Positions 49,339-60,223 of a stretch of DNA of 64,000 nt are shown one piece after another. Location of the stretch: NCBI RefSeq assembly GCF_022012435.1, contig NZ_JAKLUA010000007.1:62001-126000 (forward strand). The letters run 5' to 3'. The notes under the pieces are model-generated. The model did not search any database. It was not told the origin of the DNA and was given only the letters and a program-made list of their open reading frames with translations. This DNA is from Bradyrhizobium zhengyangense. Lineage in GTDB: Bacteria; Pseudomonadota; Alphaproteobacteria; Rhizobiales; Xanthobacteraceae. Made by a program: the position numbers and the translations under genes. Numbering within the stretch: position 1 is the first letter of the stretch; each line of letters starts with the position of its first letter.

Positions 49339-49695
49339 ATGGCGAAAGCGAGCAAGAAGAAAAGCAAGAAGGCTAAAAAGGCCAAGAAGGTTGTAGCGGC
49401 GAAGAAGGCGACGAAGAAGAAGGCGGCCAAGAAGTCTGCCAAGAAGGCAGCGAAGAAATCGGCCAAGAAAGCCGCACCGAAGAAGACAGCGAAGAAGGCC
49501 GCTGCCAAGAAGGCGGCGCCGAAAAAGGCCGCCAAGAAGACTGCGAAGAAGGCGGCACCGAAGAAGGCGAAGGCAGCTCCCGCTCCGAAGCCGGCGGCCC
49601 CAGTAGCCGCACCAGCTCCCGAGCCCGCCGCCGAGACCAGCTGGGCGATGCCTTCGTCTTCTGCGGAACCGACGCCGGCCGAAGGGCAGGGTTAG
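49339..49695 (+). CDS. Histone-H1-like Lys/Ala-rich protein
   Basis: A 118-residue basic protein made mainly of KKAAKK- and KKATKK-type repeats, then a Pro/Ala tail ending SAEPTPAEGQG. Such H1-like proteins (AlgP, Hc1, PhaF tails) bind DNA non-specifically. The frame is built of GCC and AAG codons in tandem, so length will vary between strains. GGAGG stands 5 bases before the ATG at 49339. It is a single gene with a strong terminator at 49765-49795. The lack of a globular domain means only nucleoid binding can be inferred. Confidence 0.8.
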   Translation: MAKASKKKSKKAKKAKKVVAAKKATKKKAAKKSAKKAAKKSAKKAAPKKTAKKAAAKKAAPKKAAKKTAKKAAPKKAKAAPAPKPAAPVAAPAPEPAAETSWAMPSSSAEPTPAEGQG

Positions 49696-50124
49696 GCCCA
49701 GAGTTCGGCCAAGGCCAGGTTCACCGGACCAGGCTTCCCCCTCGGGCGACCGATCGACAACAGGAAGGCCGCAGCGGCGATGCTGCGGCCTTTTTGCATC
49801 TACGTCAGGGATTACCGGAGGCTGCCCGTTTTTGAGTCAGCTGATTCGTAGCGCGCGGGCCACGGAGCAACGGGCCTCCGTAGTATCCCGGCCGCCTCTG
49901 TGCACTTCGGCGTGAAAATAATGTGATCGAGAAGCAACACCGGCTGACAACCTTTCGCGGAATCGTCAGAACGCCCAAAAAGTCGGCAAATGCTCGTGTT
50001 TTTTGCTTCTCGCTTTGCGTCTGTCCATCCAAATTGCCTCAGTTACGAAATTTGCAAACAGGTCGGGTGCTCTGGGGGGCTTCCGGAGCTCGGCCGGGGT
50101 CAGAACTTGGTGATGGGGATCGAA
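49696..50124. other. Intergenic region before the porin-like gene
   Basis: About 430 bases holding the terminator of the histone-like gene and then the promoter and leader of the porin-like gene. The part around 49915-50060 is AT-richer and may carry the promoter. I see no RNA gene. Confidence 0.4.
49765..49795 (+). terminator. Rho-independent terminator after the histone-like gene
   Basis: AAGGCCGCAGC and GCTGCGGCCTT form a perfect 11-bp stem with a 6-base loop, followed by TTT. The classical GC stem with a T-run makes this a strong terminator. Confidence 0.85.
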
Positions 50125-51129
50125 ATGAAGAAAGTGGCTTTGTTGGCAACGGCGCTGGCAATGGTGACGGGTTCGGCTTTCGCGGCGGACATGCCCTTGA
50201 AGGCTGTGAAGGCTCCTCCCGTGCCCGCGTTCGATCCCTGGGATGTCGCCTTCGGCGGCGCGATCATGAACGACTACATCTTCCGCGGCGTGACCCAGTC
50301 GAACCACAAACCGTCGGTCGCGGCCTATTTCGAGCCGCGCTACAACGTCACCAAGGACCTCCAATTGTACGCCGGCGTGTCCGCGGAGAGCATCTCCTTC
50401 GCCAACCGCGCCGCGGCTGAAGTCGACATCTACGGCGGTATCCGCCCGACCTTCGGCGCCTGGGCCTTCGATATCGGCGTGTGGGGCTATCTGTATCCGG
50501 GCGGAAGCTGCGCCGACAACGTGCTCACCGGCGGCGTCCCCGGCGGCGGCGTCTGCCCCGTCAGCACCACGACCATCTTCCTCGCCGACGGCAACGTCAT
50601 GAAGAAGGACGTCAGCTTCTTCGAAGTCTACGGCAAGGTGAACTACACCATCAACGACAGCTTCACGGTTGGCGCGACCGAGTTCTACTCGCCGAACTTC
50701 CTGAACTCCGGAGCCTGGGGCAACTACGCGTCGTTGACCGCCAAGTACACGGCGCCCAGCACGATGTTCGGTGCTTCCGGCGTTGGCATGTACGTGTCGG
50801 GTGAATTCGGCCGGCAGTGGTTCGGCACCTCGGATGCCTTCTACGGCACCGGTGCTGGCACCGTGTTCGCCAACGGCATTCCCTACAAGGATTACAACAC
50901 CTGGAATATCGGCGTCGGCTTCACCTACAAGGTGTTCACGCTCGATCTGCGTTACTCCGACACCGATCTGAACAAGGGTGATTGCAACGCCTTCACCAGC
51001 GCCTTCAACGCCACCGGCACCACCAACGTCACCCCGATCAACCCGGGCGGCGCCGGCTCCAACTGGTGCGGCGCGGCGGGTATTGCCAAGCTGTCCTTCG
51101 ACCTGACGGCGATGACCAATCTGAAGTAA
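50125..51129 (+). CDS. TorF-family putative outer-membrane porin
   Basis: A 334-residue outer-membrane beta-barrel protein. A signal peptide (KKVALLATALAMVTGSAFAA) precedes alternating amphipathic strands: VAFGGAIMNDYIFRGVTQS at the start of the barrel, PRYNVTKDLQLYAGVSAES, and FTLDLRYSDTDLNKGDC near the end. The opening with RGVTQS is the mark of the Gcw_chp/TorF-like porins of alphaproteobacteria. It should let solutes through or bind them. The start at 50125 is preferred over 50113 because GGGGAT lies in good position. It is transcribed alone. Confidence 0.88.
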   Translation: MKKVALLATALAMVTGSAFAADMPLKAVKAPPVPAFDPWDVAFGGAIMNDYIFRGVTQSNHKPSVAAYFEPRYNVTKDLQLYAGVSAESISFANRAAAEVDIYGGIRPTFGAWAFDIGVWGYLYPGGSCADNVLTGGVPGGGVCPVSTTTIFLADGNVMKKDVSFFEVYGKVNYTINDSFTVGATEFYSPNFLNSGAWGNYASLTAKYTAPSTMFGASGVGMYVSGEFGRQWFGTSDAFYGTGAGTVFANGIPYKDYNTWNIGVGFTYKVFTLDLRYSDTDLNKGDCNAFTSAFNATGTTNVTPINPGGAGSNWCGAAGIAKLSFDLTAMTNLK

Positions 51130-51151
51130 GTTTTGTCCCGAGACGACTAAC

Positions 51152-51183
51152 AAGGGCGGCAGAGCGATCTGCCGCCCTTTTGT
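51152..51183 (+). terminator. Rho-independent terminator of the porin-like gene
   Basis: AAGGGCGGCAGA and TCTGCCGCCCTT form a perfect 12-bp stem with a 4-base loop, followed by a TTGTTTT tail. It sits 22 bases after the stop codon. Confidence 0.88.
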
Positions 51184-51233
51184 TTTGGGGGACTGTGCGA
51201 GCGGGAGAACGGAGCCGGAGCGTCACACTCCGT

Positions 51234-51309
51234 TCATTGCGAGCGCAGCGAAGCAATCCAGAGTCTTTCCGCCGAGACAGTCTGGATTGCTTCGCTGCGC
51301 TCGCAATGA
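51234..51309. repeat. Palindromic repeat, TCATTGCGAGCG family
   Basis: TTCATTGCGAGCGCAGCGAA and GCAATCCAGA are mirrored by TCTGGATTGC and TTCGCTGCGCTCGCAATGA. The arms pair almost fully (about 30 bp). The same word family appears at 60049-60165. These are extragenic palindromes typical of Bradyrhizobium genomes. Confidence 0.8.
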
Positions 51310-51343
51310 CGAGGTCTGAGCTGGGACCTCGCCCTCAGCGCGC

Positions 51344-51464
51344 GTAGCCCGGATGGAGTGCAGCGAAATCCGGGTCTATCGGCGCAGTGAGATATTCCCC
51401 GGATTGCGGGGAGCCTGTCATCGGGCGGCGCTTCGCGCCGACCCGTTGGCTCCCTCCGGGCTAC
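51344..51464. repeat. REP-like pair, GTAGCCCGGA family
   Basis: The left unit GTAGCCCGGATGGAGTGCAG runs to AATCCGGG. The right end, read on the minus strand, begins GTAGCCCGGAGGGAG. Between them a GGCGGCGCTTCGCGCCG hairpin occurs. It has the GTAG-plus-hairpin plan of REPs but a different sequence from the GTAGGGTGGGCA family. It ends just before the ABC transporter stop codon. Confidence 0.7.
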
Positions 51465-51467
51465 CCC

Positions 51468-53231
51468 TCAGCGCGCTGCGCTCGGCTCCGGTTCGACTGG
51501 GGTACTGTCCTTGCCCAGCACATGGATCGCTCCGTCCTTCATCATCGCCACCTTGCGGGTGTGGAAGGCATCGAGCGTCGAGCGATGGCCGATCGAGACG
51601 ATGGTGGCCTGCGGCAGCTTCTCGGCCAGCAGCCGGTAGAGGCGGGCCTCCGATGGTTCGTCGAGCGAGGCGGTGGCCTCGTCCAGGAACAGATAGTCCG
51701 GCGCATGCAGCAGCGCGCGGGCCAGCCCCAGGCGCTGCTGCTCGCCGAGCGACAGCATCCGGTTCCAGTGCCCGTCTTCGCCGAGCCGATCGGCGAGGTC
51801 GGGCAGGCCGACCGATATCACCGCGTCCCGGATCTGGCTTGCCTGGAATGCGCCGGGCGCTGCTGGATAGATCACGGCATCACCCAGCGCGCCGACCGGG
51901 AAATAGGGACGTTGCGGCAGCATCATCAGCTTCGCCTGGGCGGGGACGACGATGGTGCCGGTACCGAACGGCCAGATGCCGGCAATTGCCCGGAACAGCG
52001 TCGACTTGCCGGAGCCCGACGGCCCGGTCACGAGCACGCGCTCCGACGTCTGGATGGCAAAGCCGTCGGCTGCCACCAGCGGCTTGCCGTTGGGCAGATA
52101 CACGCAAAGCTTCTCAAGCCCGATATTGCGGCTGCCGCCGGCCGCCTTGAGCTCGATCGTCGCCTGATGCGCCGGCAGGTTTACCGCGCTGTCGACCGAC
52201 ATCTCGAAGCCGTCGAGACGCGCGACGATCGCACGCCATTCGGCGATCGAACGATAGGCCGTGACGAAGAAGGACAGAGCATCCTGCACGCTGCCGAAAG
52301 CCGAGCCGGTCTGCATCATGTCGCCGAGCTGGATGCTCTTGGCGAAGTAAGCTGGCGCCACCACCACATAGGGAAAGATCACCGCTGCCTGACTGTAGCT
52401 CGCTGTGAAAGCGGTCAGGCGCTTGGTGCGCCCCATGATCGCATACCAATTGCCGATCACGAAGCCGAAGCGGTCCAGCAGGCGGCTGCGCTCGGCGCCT
52501 TCGCCCTTCAGCAGCGCGATCTGCTCGGAGTTTTCGCGGACGCGAACCAGATTGAAGCGGAAATCGGCCTCAAAGCGCTGCTGCTCGAAATTGAGGTTGA
52601 TGAGCGGCGCGCCGATCCAGTGCGTCAGCGCCGTACCCAGCACCGCGTAAAGCAGCGCACACCAAAACAGAAAACCGGGGATGACGATATCGGTGCCGTA
52701 AAGGTGCAGTGGTGCCTTGTTGGACAGACCCCACAGGATCACGACGAACGAGGCCAGCGTCACGATGGACGACAGCAGGCCCAACCCGATCACCAGCGTT
52801 TGCTCGACGAAATTCTTGACGTCCTCGGTGATGCGCTGATCCGGGTTGTCGGCGGCGTCACCCGTGAGCTGCATGCGATAGTGCGTGGCCTCGTCGAGCC
52901 ATTCGCCGAGGTAGTGCCTGGTCAGCCATTGCCGCCAGCGGATCTGCAGCCACTGGTTCAGATAGAGTTTGTAGACGGCGAGCGCGATGAAGACGGACGC
53001 GAGGCCGAGGAATATCCAGATCTCCGTGACGAACCGGGCCAGATCGTATTCCTGGATGGCCGTGAAAAACCGGTTCTGCCACTGGCTGACGAGGACATTG
53101 ATCGCGACCAGCGCCAACTCCATCGCGATCACCGCGGCGAGCAGGCCGCGACCGGCCCATCTGTCCTCCGATCGGAAATAGGGGATGGCGATTCGCCAGA
53201 CGATCGCGAGCGTGGCGCGGATGTTGTTCAC
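51468..53231 (-). CDS. ABC transporter of the SbmA/BacA-like (YddA/BclA) type, fused permease-ATPase
   Basis: A 587-residue half-transporter. The N-terminal membrane domain (about 1-330) is the ABC_membrane_2/SbmA-BacA fold: helices near AAVIAMELALVAINVL and IWIFLGLASVFIALAV, then LYLNQWLQIRWRQWLT and NPDQRITEDVKNF, the family signature. The ATPase domain has Walker A GPSGSGKST near residue 405, signature LSLGEQQR near 490 and Walker B YLFLDEATAS near 515. Related BclA of Bradyrhizobium imports antimicrobial plant peptides and is needed in some symbioses; YddA-like members export or import other compounds. Which one this is cannot be decided here. Confidence 0.92.
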   Translation of the reverse strand: MNNIRATLAIVWRIAIPYFRSEDRWAGRGLLAAVIAMELALVAINVLVSQWQNRFFTAIQEYDLARFVTEIWIFLGLASVFIALAVYKLYLNQWLQIRWRQWLTRHYLGEWLDEATHYRMQLTGDAADNPDQRITEDVKNFVEQTLVIGLGLLSSIVTLASFVVILWGLSNKAPLHLYGTDIVIPGFLFWCALLYAVLGTALTHWIGAPLINLNFEQQRFEADFRFNLVRVRENSEQIALLKGEGAERSRLLDRFGFVIGNWYAIMGRTKRLTAFTASYSQAAVIFPYVVVAPAYFAKSIQLGDMMQTGSAFGSVQDALSFFVTAYRSIAEWRAIVARLDGFEMSVDSAVNLPAHQATIELKAAGGSRNIGLEKLCVYLPNGKPLVAADGFAIQTSERVLVTGPSGSGKSTLFRAIAGIWPFGTGTIVVPAQAKLMMLPQRPYFPVGALGDAVIYPAAPGAFQASQIRDAVISVGLPDLADRLGEDGHWNRMLSLGEQQRLGLARALLHAPDYLFLDEATASLDEPSEARLYRLLAEKLPQATIVSIGHRSTLDAFHTRKVAMMKDGAIHVLGKDSTPVEPEPSAAR

Positions 53232-53545
53232 AGAGGGATATCTCCTGAGGGATATTCACAGCGGCCCTGACGCCAGGCGGCTGAGGCCATGGCAGAAAGC
53301 GGCGCACTTAGACTAAAGTCGCAAGTTCTGCAATTTGCGTTGGCGAGCCGCAGCTTGCAACCCTAGCATGGGCATAACGGCGTGGGGTGGGGACCTCCAG
53401 ATTTTCGCGAGCTTGTGAGCAGGGGCGGAACCGCTGCTTTCGCGAGGAATTCGCGTCCAACTCGGGGGTTATCGCTTGCAACGTCAAGCAGGTCTGGCCG
53501 TCCACGCGGGCCACCTGCCGCACACATGCGTGGGGGAGGAAGACC
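53232..53545. other. Divergent region between the ABC transporter and the lactate permease
   Basis: 314 bases with both promoters. GAGGGATAT is repeated at 53233 and 53247, 14 bases apart, close before the ABC transporter start. No gene or RNA is apparent. Confidence 0.4.
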
Positions 53546-55210
<1,665 letters not shown>

Positions 55211-55227
55211 CAGGCGCCTCCGGCCCC

Positions 55228-55270
55228 GATACAAATCCCCGCGGGCTTGTCCCGCGGGGATTTTTGTATC
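55228..55270 (+). terminator. Rho-independent terminator of the permease gene
   Basis: GATACAAATCCCCGCGGG and CCCGCGGGGATTTTTGTATC form a very long, almost perfect stem with a 5-base loop. The T-run lies inside the downstream arm. It can act in both directions. Confidence 0.85.
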
Positions 55271-55347
55271 TTGAACCGACGAACCTTCTCAAAGGCCTTG
55301 CCGTCTTATAGAAGACCCCCGGCAAATCGGGTCGGTTGAGAGGTCTC

Positions 55348-55746
55348 ATGGTGTTGTTGAAGCGGATGGTGTGCACGGTCGCTGCAGTGCTTGCGATGTC
55401 CGCCGTTGCGCGTGCGCAAGAGGGCTTTCCCTTCGGCACCGAGATGACGCTGGAGGCCGTTCCTCAGCCCGGCTCCAAGCGGATTCCCAACCTCGAGATC
55501 GGCGACAATGGCGAGGTCGTGCTCGAGCTCTGGTGCAAGGGCGGAAAAGGCCAGTTCTCGGTGGCCGGCAATACCGTGATCTTCGTCCCCGGCCAGATCC
55601 AGGATCGTTCCTGTCCGCCGGCCAGGGCGCAAGCCGACGACGAACTCGTCGCCGCGCTAGCCGCCGTCGAGACCTGGAAGCGCCAGGGTGAGGTGCTCAC
55701 GCTGATCGGCCCCAAGACGCTGCGCTTCCGCCAGAACGGGAATTAG
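55348..55746 (+). CDS. Exported META-like small protein
   Basis: A 132-residue exported protein. A signal peptide (MVCTVAAVLAMSAVARAQE) is followed by a beta-rich domain. VVLELWCKGGKGQFSVAGNT, the CPPARAQADDELVAAL stretch and a final EVLTLIGPKTLRFRQ resemble the META/HslJ fold, though I cannot confirm this by eye. AGAGG precedes the ATG at 55348; a TTG 12 bases earlier is open. Two cysteines may pair. The function is unknown. Confidence 0.65.
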   Translation: MVLLKRMVCTVAAVLAMSAVARAQEGFPFGTEMTLEAVPQPGSKRIPNLEIGDNGEVVLELWCKGGKGQFSVAGNTVIFVPGQIQDRSCPPARAQADDELVAALAAVETWKRQGEVLTLIGPKTLRFRQNGN

Positions 55747-55754
55747 CCCTCTCC

Positions 55755-55781
55755 GTCATGCCCCGCGAAGCGGGCAATGAC
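55755..55781. repeat. Short palindrome GTCATGCCCCGC / GCGGGCAATGAC
   Basis: GTCATGCCCCGC and GCGGGCAATGAC form an imperfect hairpin around GAA. Its ends resemble the TCATTGC words of the repeats at 51234 and 60049. It lies between converging genes and may aid termination. Confidence 0.5.
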
Positions 55782-55800
55782 AGCGAGTTTGTCGCTTCGC

Positions 55801-57006
55801 CTACTTCCACACCGACTTGTCGGCGTCCCAGCGCTGGCCTTTCAGCTCCTTGGCGAGCGCTTCGATCGAGCCGTTGTCGTCGGGCTGGTCGCCTTCCTCA
55901 TCGGCCGTCGCCTCGTCAGAGACATTGAGCTTGGCGCCGGTGCTTTCGTCGGCGGTCGTGGTCGAGGGGCTGCCGATCCAGAGGATCAGCTTGTCTGATG
56001 TCCCCGGCTTGTCGGCGGAAACGAGGCCCGCGACCTCGATCGTGTCGGTGAGCTCGAGCGCCGGGAAATCCTGGTTCGGCCGCTTGAACACCAGCTTGAG
56101 CTTGCCGGTGGCGGCGTTGAAGCTCTGCGAGACCGGCTTGGCCGCGAGCGTCCTGCTGAGCACGCCGGCGATCGCGCCTGCGAGCTTGTCGCGGTTGATC
56201 TTGTCGCCGTCGCGCCAGTCGGCAGCGCCAACGCGGATGGTGCGATCCATTTCCACCAGTCCGGCGGTCCAGCCTGCGGCCGTGACGCCTGGCATCGCCT
56301 TGAATTTTGCGAGCAGCGCGGCCGCGCGCTCCGGATCGACCGACATGTTGATGGTCTGCTCGCCGGCGCGCAGCGCGTCACAGCCGACGGTCAGGCTTGC
56401 CAGCGTCACCTCGACGTCCTGGCCCTTGAGGCCTTTCAGGAAGTCGGTCGCGGCATCGAGCTTGACCTTGACCGCGATCGCCTCCGGCGAGACTTCAGTG
56501 AAATCCTTCGGCTGGGGCGTGATGCCGTCGTCGGTGGTCTGGTTGTCCAGAAACTCCTTCTCGCTGAGATCGGCATTATCAGGCGAGGTCACTTCGGTCA
56601 CGGCCTGGCCGATGCCGATCTGGCCGCGGAATTCAAAGGTGTCGCCGGTGGGCTTGCGCGTAAGCTTGACCGTGACAGGCGCCTTCGCGCCGAGGCTCGT
56701 GGTCGTGCCGGTCAAGGTCTGGCCGGAGACCTGGAGATTGACGACGAAGCGATCCTTGCGATCGGAATTCTTCGCCACGGGATAGCAAACGTCGAGCACG
56801 GCCGCGGTGACCGTCTTGCCCTGCCGCGTCTCCTTCAGGATGACGTCGGCGTTGCCGTCCATCAGCCCGTCGATCGAGGTGAAATAGCGCGTCTCGGTGC
56901 CGCCGGGCGCCGCGGCCTTCGGCGACAGCTTCATCTGGGCTGATACGAGCCCTGGAGACATGACGAGCAGGCTTGCCAAGAGAGCCGTCGGAAAAAGCGC
57001 GCGCAT
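55801..57006 (-). CDS. Exported protein of unknown function (401 residues)
   Basis: A 401-residue periplasmic protein. The signal peptide is MRALFPTALLASLLVMSPGL and the mature part begins about SAQMKLSPKAA. The rest is beta- and helix-mixed, with GQTLTGTTTSLGAKAPVTVK, SEKEFLDNQTTDDGITPQP and a Thr/Asp/Glu-rich acidic tail. There are only a few cysteines (DVCYPV and VGCDAL). The start at 57006 has GAGGA upstream. I recognise no family. It follows groEL on the same strand, but the strong groEL terminator between them suggests separate transcription. Confidence 0.7.
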   Translation of the reverse strand: MRALFPTALLASLLVMSPGLVSAQMKLSPKAAAPGGTETRYFTSIDGLMDGNADVILKETRQGKTVTAAVLDVCYPVAKNSDRKDRFVVNLQVSGQTLTGTTTSLGAKAPVTVKLTRKPTGDTFEFRGQIGIGQAVTEVTSPDNADLSEKEFLDNQTTDDGITPQPKDFTEVSPEAIAVKVKLDAATDFLKGLKGQDVEVTLASLTVGCDALRAGEQTINMSVDPERAAALLAKFKAMPGVTAAGWTAGLVEMDRTIRVGAADWRDGDKINRDKLAGAIAGVLSRTLAAKPVSQSFNAATGKLKLVFKRPNQDFPALELTDTIEVAGLVSADKPGTSDKLILWIGSPSTTTADESTGAKLNVSDEATADEEGDQPDDNGSIEALAKELKGQRWDADKSVWK

Positions 57007-57085
57007 TGACGAAATCCTCAAATCAGAATCGGCGCGCCACCGTAGTGGGTTTTGTCCGCCGGTTGAAGCGCGGGCCAGTCTCGAC

Positions 57086-57115
57086 AAAAAAGAAGGCCGC
57101 CCGGAGGCGGCCTTC
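57086..57115 (-). terminator. Rho-independent terminator of groESL
   Basis: On the minus strand GAAGGCCGCC and GGCGGCCTTC form a perfect 10-bp stem with a 4-base loop, followed by six T. It sits 27 bases after the groEL stop codon. Confidence 0.92.
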
Positions 57116-57142
57116 GCAACAGTGTCAGGGGGAAGGATGGGC

Positions 57143-58774
<1,632 letters not shown>

Positions 58775-58891
58775 TGTCTGCAATCCCTGTTGTGTCGTGA
58801 TGTGTCGTGCGTGGTGATGTGCGGCGGAACGATGGATGCCCGGACCTGATGATCCGGGCATAGCATTCAGCGGCCGTTCAGGCTGACGGCC

Positions 58892-59188
58892 TTAGGCCAT
58901 CACGCCCATGATGTCCGACTCCTTCATGATCAGGAGCTCTTCGTTGTCGATCTTGACCTCGGTGCCCGACCACTTGCCGAACAGCACGCGGTCGCCGACC
59001 TTGAGGTCGATCGGGATCAGCTTGCCAGCCTCGTCACGGCCGCCGGGGCCGACCGCGACGACTTCGCCCTGGGACGGCTTTTCCTTGGCTGTGTCGGGGA
59101 TGATGATGCCGCCCTTGGTCTTTTCCTCGGCGTCGATACGTTTGACCACGACACGGTCATGCAGCGGACGAAATTTGGACTTAGCCAT
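58892..59188 (-). CDS. groES: Co-chaperonin GroES
   Basis: A 98-residue heptameric lid for the GroEL cage. Sequence marks are FRPLHDRVVVKRIDAEEKTK, the mobile loop GGIIIPDTAKEKPSQGEVVA, and VGDRVLFGKWSGTEVKIDNE. It is the first gene of the operon. The operon's sigma-70 type promoter (59320-59348) and CIRCE operator (59283-59309) lie about 95 bases upstream. Length and motifs are normal. Confidence 0.97.
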   Translation of the reverse strand: MAKSKFRPLHDRVVVKRIDAEEKTKGGIIIPDTAKEKPSQGEVVAVGPGGRDEAGKLIPIDLKVGDRVLFGKWSGTEVKIDNEELLIMKESDIMGVMA

Positions 59189-59282
59189 GACGTTTCCCTT
59201 TGGAGGCTCGCTTTTTTCGAAAGCAGCGGAAGTGGGTGGCGGCGCCGCCGTCCTTCCTCTTCCCGAGGGGCGAACGGCGCGC

Positions 59283-59309
59283 TTAGCAATCGGTCTTTCC
59301 GAGTGCTAA
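59283..59309. promoter_or_regulatory. CIRCE element (HrcA operator) of groESL
   Basis: TTAGCAATC-N9-GAGTGCTAA. The consensus is TTAGCACTC-N9-GAGTGCTAA, so the plus-strand left arm has one mismatch (A for C). Read on the minus strand it lies just downstream of the promoter, as expected for HrcA repression released by heat. Confidence 0.93.
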
Positions 59310-59319
59310 TAGTGCGCAG

Positions 59320-59348
59320 GGGATATGGCTTGGCTGCGATCCTGTCAA
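59320..59348 (-). promoter_or_regulatory. Sigma-70-type promoter of groESL
   Basis: TTGACA (59348-59343) and TATCCC (59325-59320) are separated by 17 bp on the minus strand. The -35 box is perfect and the -10 box weak. The CIRCE element follows about 11 bases downstream. This is a housekeeping promoter under HrcA control rather than a clear heat-shock sigma-32 promoter. Confidence 0.75.
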
Positions 59349-59504
59349 GCAAAGGTGGTTAAGCGATTGGTGAGGCGGATATAGGATGGTGGCATTGGAA
59401 ACTTGTTCGGGGCTCGGGCGTATCAAAGGACGTCATTGCTCTGGCAGCGGTTTTGCGCTTGGCTGCGGGAGGGGTGCGGCCATGGTCTTGTTCGGGGGAA
59501 TGCC

Positions 59505-60026
59505 ATGATCAGTTCAGCTCACGCGCGCACGGTTGCCAATCTGGCGGCGGCCTCTTGCCTGGCGCTGCTGTTGGGGGCCTGCGGCGGCGGCATGAGCCTG
59601 CCGTCCTTCTCTTCGTCCCAGCCTGCGCCTGAGGCCGAGCCCGGCGTCGCGCCGGAAATGCCGGCCTCGATCCGCGCCGACGAGATCGTCGGCCGCTGGG
59701 GCCTCGCCTCGTTCCAGAACCCGGCCGACCGCGCCCGCACCGAGGCGGCGGCGAGGGCCCAGTGCAAGAATCCCTACGTGATCGGCGCCGGGTCCTCCGG
59801 CGGGGTGGTCATGCATCTGGCCGACCAGGCAACGCCCCAGGAGCTGCGGCTGAAGGGCTCGCCGAGCGGCAAGAACTATATCGGCCCGTCCGGTCCGACG
59901 CCCGGCGAGCAGGACCGCGAGATCGTCTCTTTCGACGGCCGCGTCATGATCACCCGCTTCGTCGACAAGGACGCCGCCACCCGCTACGGCAACATGGTCT
60001 ATGTCCGCTGCGCGCCGCGGGCGTGA
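59505..60026 (+). CDS. Exported lipoprotein of unknown function
   Basis: A 173-residue lipoprotein. The signal ASCLALLLGAC has a good lipobox (LLGA-Cys), so it should be lipid-anchored in the outer or inner membrane. A Gly/Ser/Pro linker follows, then a compact domain with EIVGRWGLASFQNPADRART and a C-terminal FDGRVMITRFVDKDAATRYG. GGGGGAA precedes the ATG at 59505. The domain may be related to small protease-inhibitor-like lipoproteins, but this is a guess. It converges with cheZ, with a palindromic repeat and terminator between. Confidence 0.75.
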   Translation: MISSAHARTVANLAAASCLALLLGACGGGMSLPSFSSSQPAPEAEPGVAPEMPASIRADEIVGRWGLASFQNPADRARTEAAARAQCKNPYVIGAGSSGGVVMHLADQATPQELRLKGSPSGKNYIGPSGPTPGEQDREIVSFDGRVMITRFVDKDAATRYGNMVYVRCAPRA

Positions 60027-60048
60027 CCGGGGTTTCGGCCTAACCACT

Positions 60049-60165
60049 CGTCATTGCGAGCGAAGCGAAGCAATCCAGTCTGTCTCCGCGGAGGCAGCTT
60101 GGATTGCTTCGTCGCTTCAGCGCAAAATTGCTGCGCGATTTTGTCGCGAGCTCCTCGCAATGACG
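60049..60165. repeat. Palindromic repeat, TCATTGCGAGCG family
   Basis: CGTCATTGCGAGCGAAGCGA and AGCAATCCAG at the left, and GGATTGCTTCGTCGCTTC and GAGCTCCTCGCAATGACG at the right, mirror each other over most of 117 bases. An AAATTGCTGCGCGATTTTG hairpin lies inside the right half. Related to 51234-51309. Confidence 0.78.
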
Positions 60166-60173
60166 AGAAACAA

Positions 60174-60201
60174 AAAATGCCGGCCCGAGGGCCGGCATTT
60201 T
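60174..60201. terminator. Bidirectional terminator, cheZ and lipoprotein
   Basis: AAAATGCCGGCCC and GGGCCGGCATTTT form a perfect 13-bp stem with a 2-base loop. Six T follow on the minus strand, so it terminates cheZ. In the other direction it also has a T-rich tail. Confidence 0.88.
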
Positions 60202-60223
60202 GTTTGTCTGTTTGCGCGTCCGC

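Noticed and set aside
49339..49570. Tandem AAGAAGGC-type repeats that look like a satellite or CRISPR-like array
   Set aside because: The period follows codons of a Lys/Ala-rich protein; there are no spacers or conserved direct repeats.
51344..51464. Strong terminator for the ABC transporter
   Set aside because: No T-run follows, and the sequence matches a genome-wide repeat plan; treated as a repeat.
55336..55347. TTG start 12 bases before the META-like protein
   Set aside because: The ATG at 55348 has AGAGG at good distance and starts directly before the signal peptide.
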